Below, one piece after another: positions 8,162 to 9,344 of a DNA stretch of 9,344 bases. Source of the DNA: Bacteroidota bacterium (GTDB lineage Bacteria; Bacteroidota; Bacteroidia; NS11-12g; UBA9320); the NCBI GenBank assembly GCA_024638525.1, contig JAHEKB010000070.1, positions 1-9,344 on the forward strand. The letters run 5' to 3'. Numbering within the stretch: the first letter of the stretch is position 1; each line of letters opens with the position of its first letter. The notes under the pieces were generated by a model. The model made no database searches. It saw nothing but the letters and a program-made list of their open reading frames with translations, and was not told the DNA's origin. Position numbers and translations under genes: made by a program.

Positions 8162-8827
8162 GTGAAGGAGTTCTACCTTATCATAAGAATTGTTGCGTAT
8201 GTATTGGTTTTATCATTAGGATTATACGCATACTATAAAAATGGAGATAAGGTTAGTTTTTATATTAGTCTAACCGGATTGCTAGGCTTCTTAATTGACG
8301 CGCTAGACTATACGGTGATTGGCCACAATTTAGAATTGTATGCAATCTACGGCGTGCTTTTTATCTTTCTAATAGGTTTGGCGAGTCACTCATTAGGTCT
8401 CAACTTGGCTTGGGCAATTGGCTCGACATTAATCATAGGAATCTTGACCTATTTGGGTTTTACATCCAACATGAGTCTGGGAATAATAACAGCAGACCAG
8501 GTCTATAATTCTGAATATGGGTATTTAAATACGGTTCAATCTAGCAATTTATCTTTAGTGAGAGAGCTATTGGTCTCAATTATTATGTTTTTGTGGCTTT
8601 GGAAGAGTTCAAAATTGGAATTTAAAAATTCCCATCAGACTCTTGGATTAATACTAATTGGCTTTGGATTTTTATTATTAGAAGGAGGTTCATTTATCAT
8701 TCACTCTTTAGGTGGTTTTGCTTTTCGTGATTTACCAGAATTTATATTGGTTGGCTCTTCGTTGCTCCTAACCATTTACATTGTGTCTTATTGCATGATA
8801 ATCCTTGGATTGAAATGGAGAGTATAA
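8162..8827 (+). CDS. Seven-segment integral membrane protein of unknown function, candidate partner of the adjacent histidine kinase
   Basis: This 221-residue, highly hydrophobic protein has likely membrane segments at about 5-25, 31-53, 57-79, 80-100, 129-149, 159-184 and 192-217. One longer polar loop (101-128, with DQVYNSEYGYLNT) lies between segments 4 and 5, and a short basic end (LKWRV) follows the last. Acidic residues D46, D49 and E174 lie in or beside membrane segments. GTG at 8162 is the only usable start: a stop in this frame sits at 8147-8149 and the next in-frame ATG is about 100 residues in. It starts 4 bases after the preceding stop, and its own last 13 bases contain the start of the kinase gene, so expression is probably coupled on both sides. 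No named family is recognised. A role as sensing or scaffolding subunit for the kinase is inferred from context; an unrelated transporter-like role is possible. Confidence 0.8.
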   Translation: MKEFYLIIRIVAYVLVLSLGLYAYYKNGDKVSFYISLTGLLGFLIDALDYTVIGHNLELYAIYGVLFIFLIGLASHSLGLNLAWAIGSTLIIGILTYLGFTSNMSLGIITADQVYNSEYGYLNTVQSSNLSLVRELLVSIIMFLWLWKSSKLEFKNSHQTLGLILIGFGFLLLEGGSFIIHSLGGFAFRDLPEFILVGSSLLLTIYIVSYCMIILGLKWRV

Positions 8828-9344
8828 ATATTGCCATACTAGTATCAACTTTATTCATCGTTGCCATGATGGTCTCAGCGGCATGGTTGGTAATCAGCAC
8901 GGTAAGCAAGAAGAACAGTGCTGAACTGAAGTTGAAAGAAGAACAGCTTCAAAAACAAAAGCAGATAGCACGCAATACTCTGAACTCGCAAGAAGCCGAG
9001 CGAAAACGCATTGGCATGGATTTGCACGATGACCTGGGGCCAAGTTTCTCGGTTATAAAGATGAATTTGGGGCAGGTGAAGCACAAAATTACAAAGGGTA
9101 GCGATGAAGATGAAGTGATGGAACTCTTGAACCAAGCCACTGGCTATTTGGAAGATGCGGTTATACGCTTTTCAGACCTGTCTAAATTGCTCTATCCTGT
9201 TGTGCTCAATAGGCTGGGTCTAAATGCAGCATTGCAAGACCTGATCTCCAAGGCTCAGAATAGTGAGATACAGTTAGAGGGCATGATTGGTGCCGGAGCA
9301 CCTCCTAATGATGTATTTGCACTTTCAATTTACCGCATGGCGCA
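8815..9344 (+). CDS. Sensor histidine kinase, HisKA_3 (NarX/DesK-type), 3' partial
   Basis: The ATG at 8815 opens a frame that runs off the right edge (176 full codons visible). It overlaps the membrane-protein gene by 13 bases, which suggests translational coupling. Residues about 4-29 form one membrane helix, followed by a lysine/glutamine-rich coiled coil (about 32-60) and the HisKA_3 dimerisation/phosphoacceptor motif ERKRIGMDLHDDLGP (62-76), whose His71 is the expected autophosphorylation site. Further on, RFSDLSKLLYPVVLNRLGLNAAL is the usual second DHp helix and link to the ATPase domain; the window ends at IYRMA, just before the expected N-box. No periplasmic or PAS sensor domain is present, so the signal must come from a partner such as the 7-TM protein or from inside the cell. 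Kinases of this class normally pair with LuxR/NarL-type response regulators, and one would be expected shortly beyond the edge. Confidence 0.9.
   Translation, partial: MESINIAILVSTLFIVAMMVSAAWLVISTVSKKNSAELKLKEEQLQKQKQIARNTLNSQEAERKRIGMDLHDDLGPSFSVIKMNLGQVKHKITKGSDEDEVMELLNQATGYLEDAVIRFSDLSKLLYPVVLNRLGLNAALQDLISKAQNSEIQLEGMIGAGAPPNDVFALSIYRMA

Noticed and set aside
8875..9140. Two overlapping minus-strand open frames near the right edge
   Set aside because: Both lie opposite the HisKA_3 kinase frame, which has a complete DLHDDLG motif; they are shadows.

Overview
The window reads as chromosomal DNA of a member of the Bacteroidota, probably a free-living lineage with type IX secretion (T9SS). 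Three things point there. The first is a giant PKD-repeat surface protein ending in the CHU_C / gliding-motility-associated C-terminal domain, a type-B T9SS sorting signal. The second is a methionine synthase whose homocysteine module is not in the same polypeptide, a layout common in Bacteroidota. The third is start sites without clear Shine-Dalgarno sequences, next to TAnnTTTG-like promoter elements. The genus cannot be told from this window. All genes lie on the + strand.

Layout. From the left edge to 4864 is the 3' part of a very large secreted adhesin-like protein; its true start lies outside the window. A strong intrinsic terminator (4881-4912) closes it. Next is metH (4944-7592), which carries the folate, cobalamin and reactivation modules of cobalamin-dependent methionine synthase and starts at TTG. 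The non-coding gap 7593-7848 (256 bases) holds two weak hairpins and a cluster of TTGAT-containing boxes, including a 13-bp direct repeat spaced 22 bp and a 17-bp palindrome, just ahead of the next gene.

From 7849 to the right edge there is a tight three-gene cluster: a 102-residue soluble protein of unknown function, a seven-segment integral membrane protein starting 4 bases after it, and a NarX/DesK-type (HisKA_3) sensor histidine kinase whose ATG lies inside the end of the membrane-protein gene (13-base overlap). The kinase runs off the right edge.

How the genes work together. The adhesin and metH appear to be independent transcription units. The last three genes look like a translationally coupled operon. 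The membrane protein could be a separate sensing or partner subunit for the kinase, which has only one short membrane anchor and no sensor domain of its own. No tRNA, rRNA, CRISPR array, insertion sequence or phage gene was seen. The best candidate for something undescribed is this small-protein / 7-TM / kinase unit with its repeat-rich upstream region.
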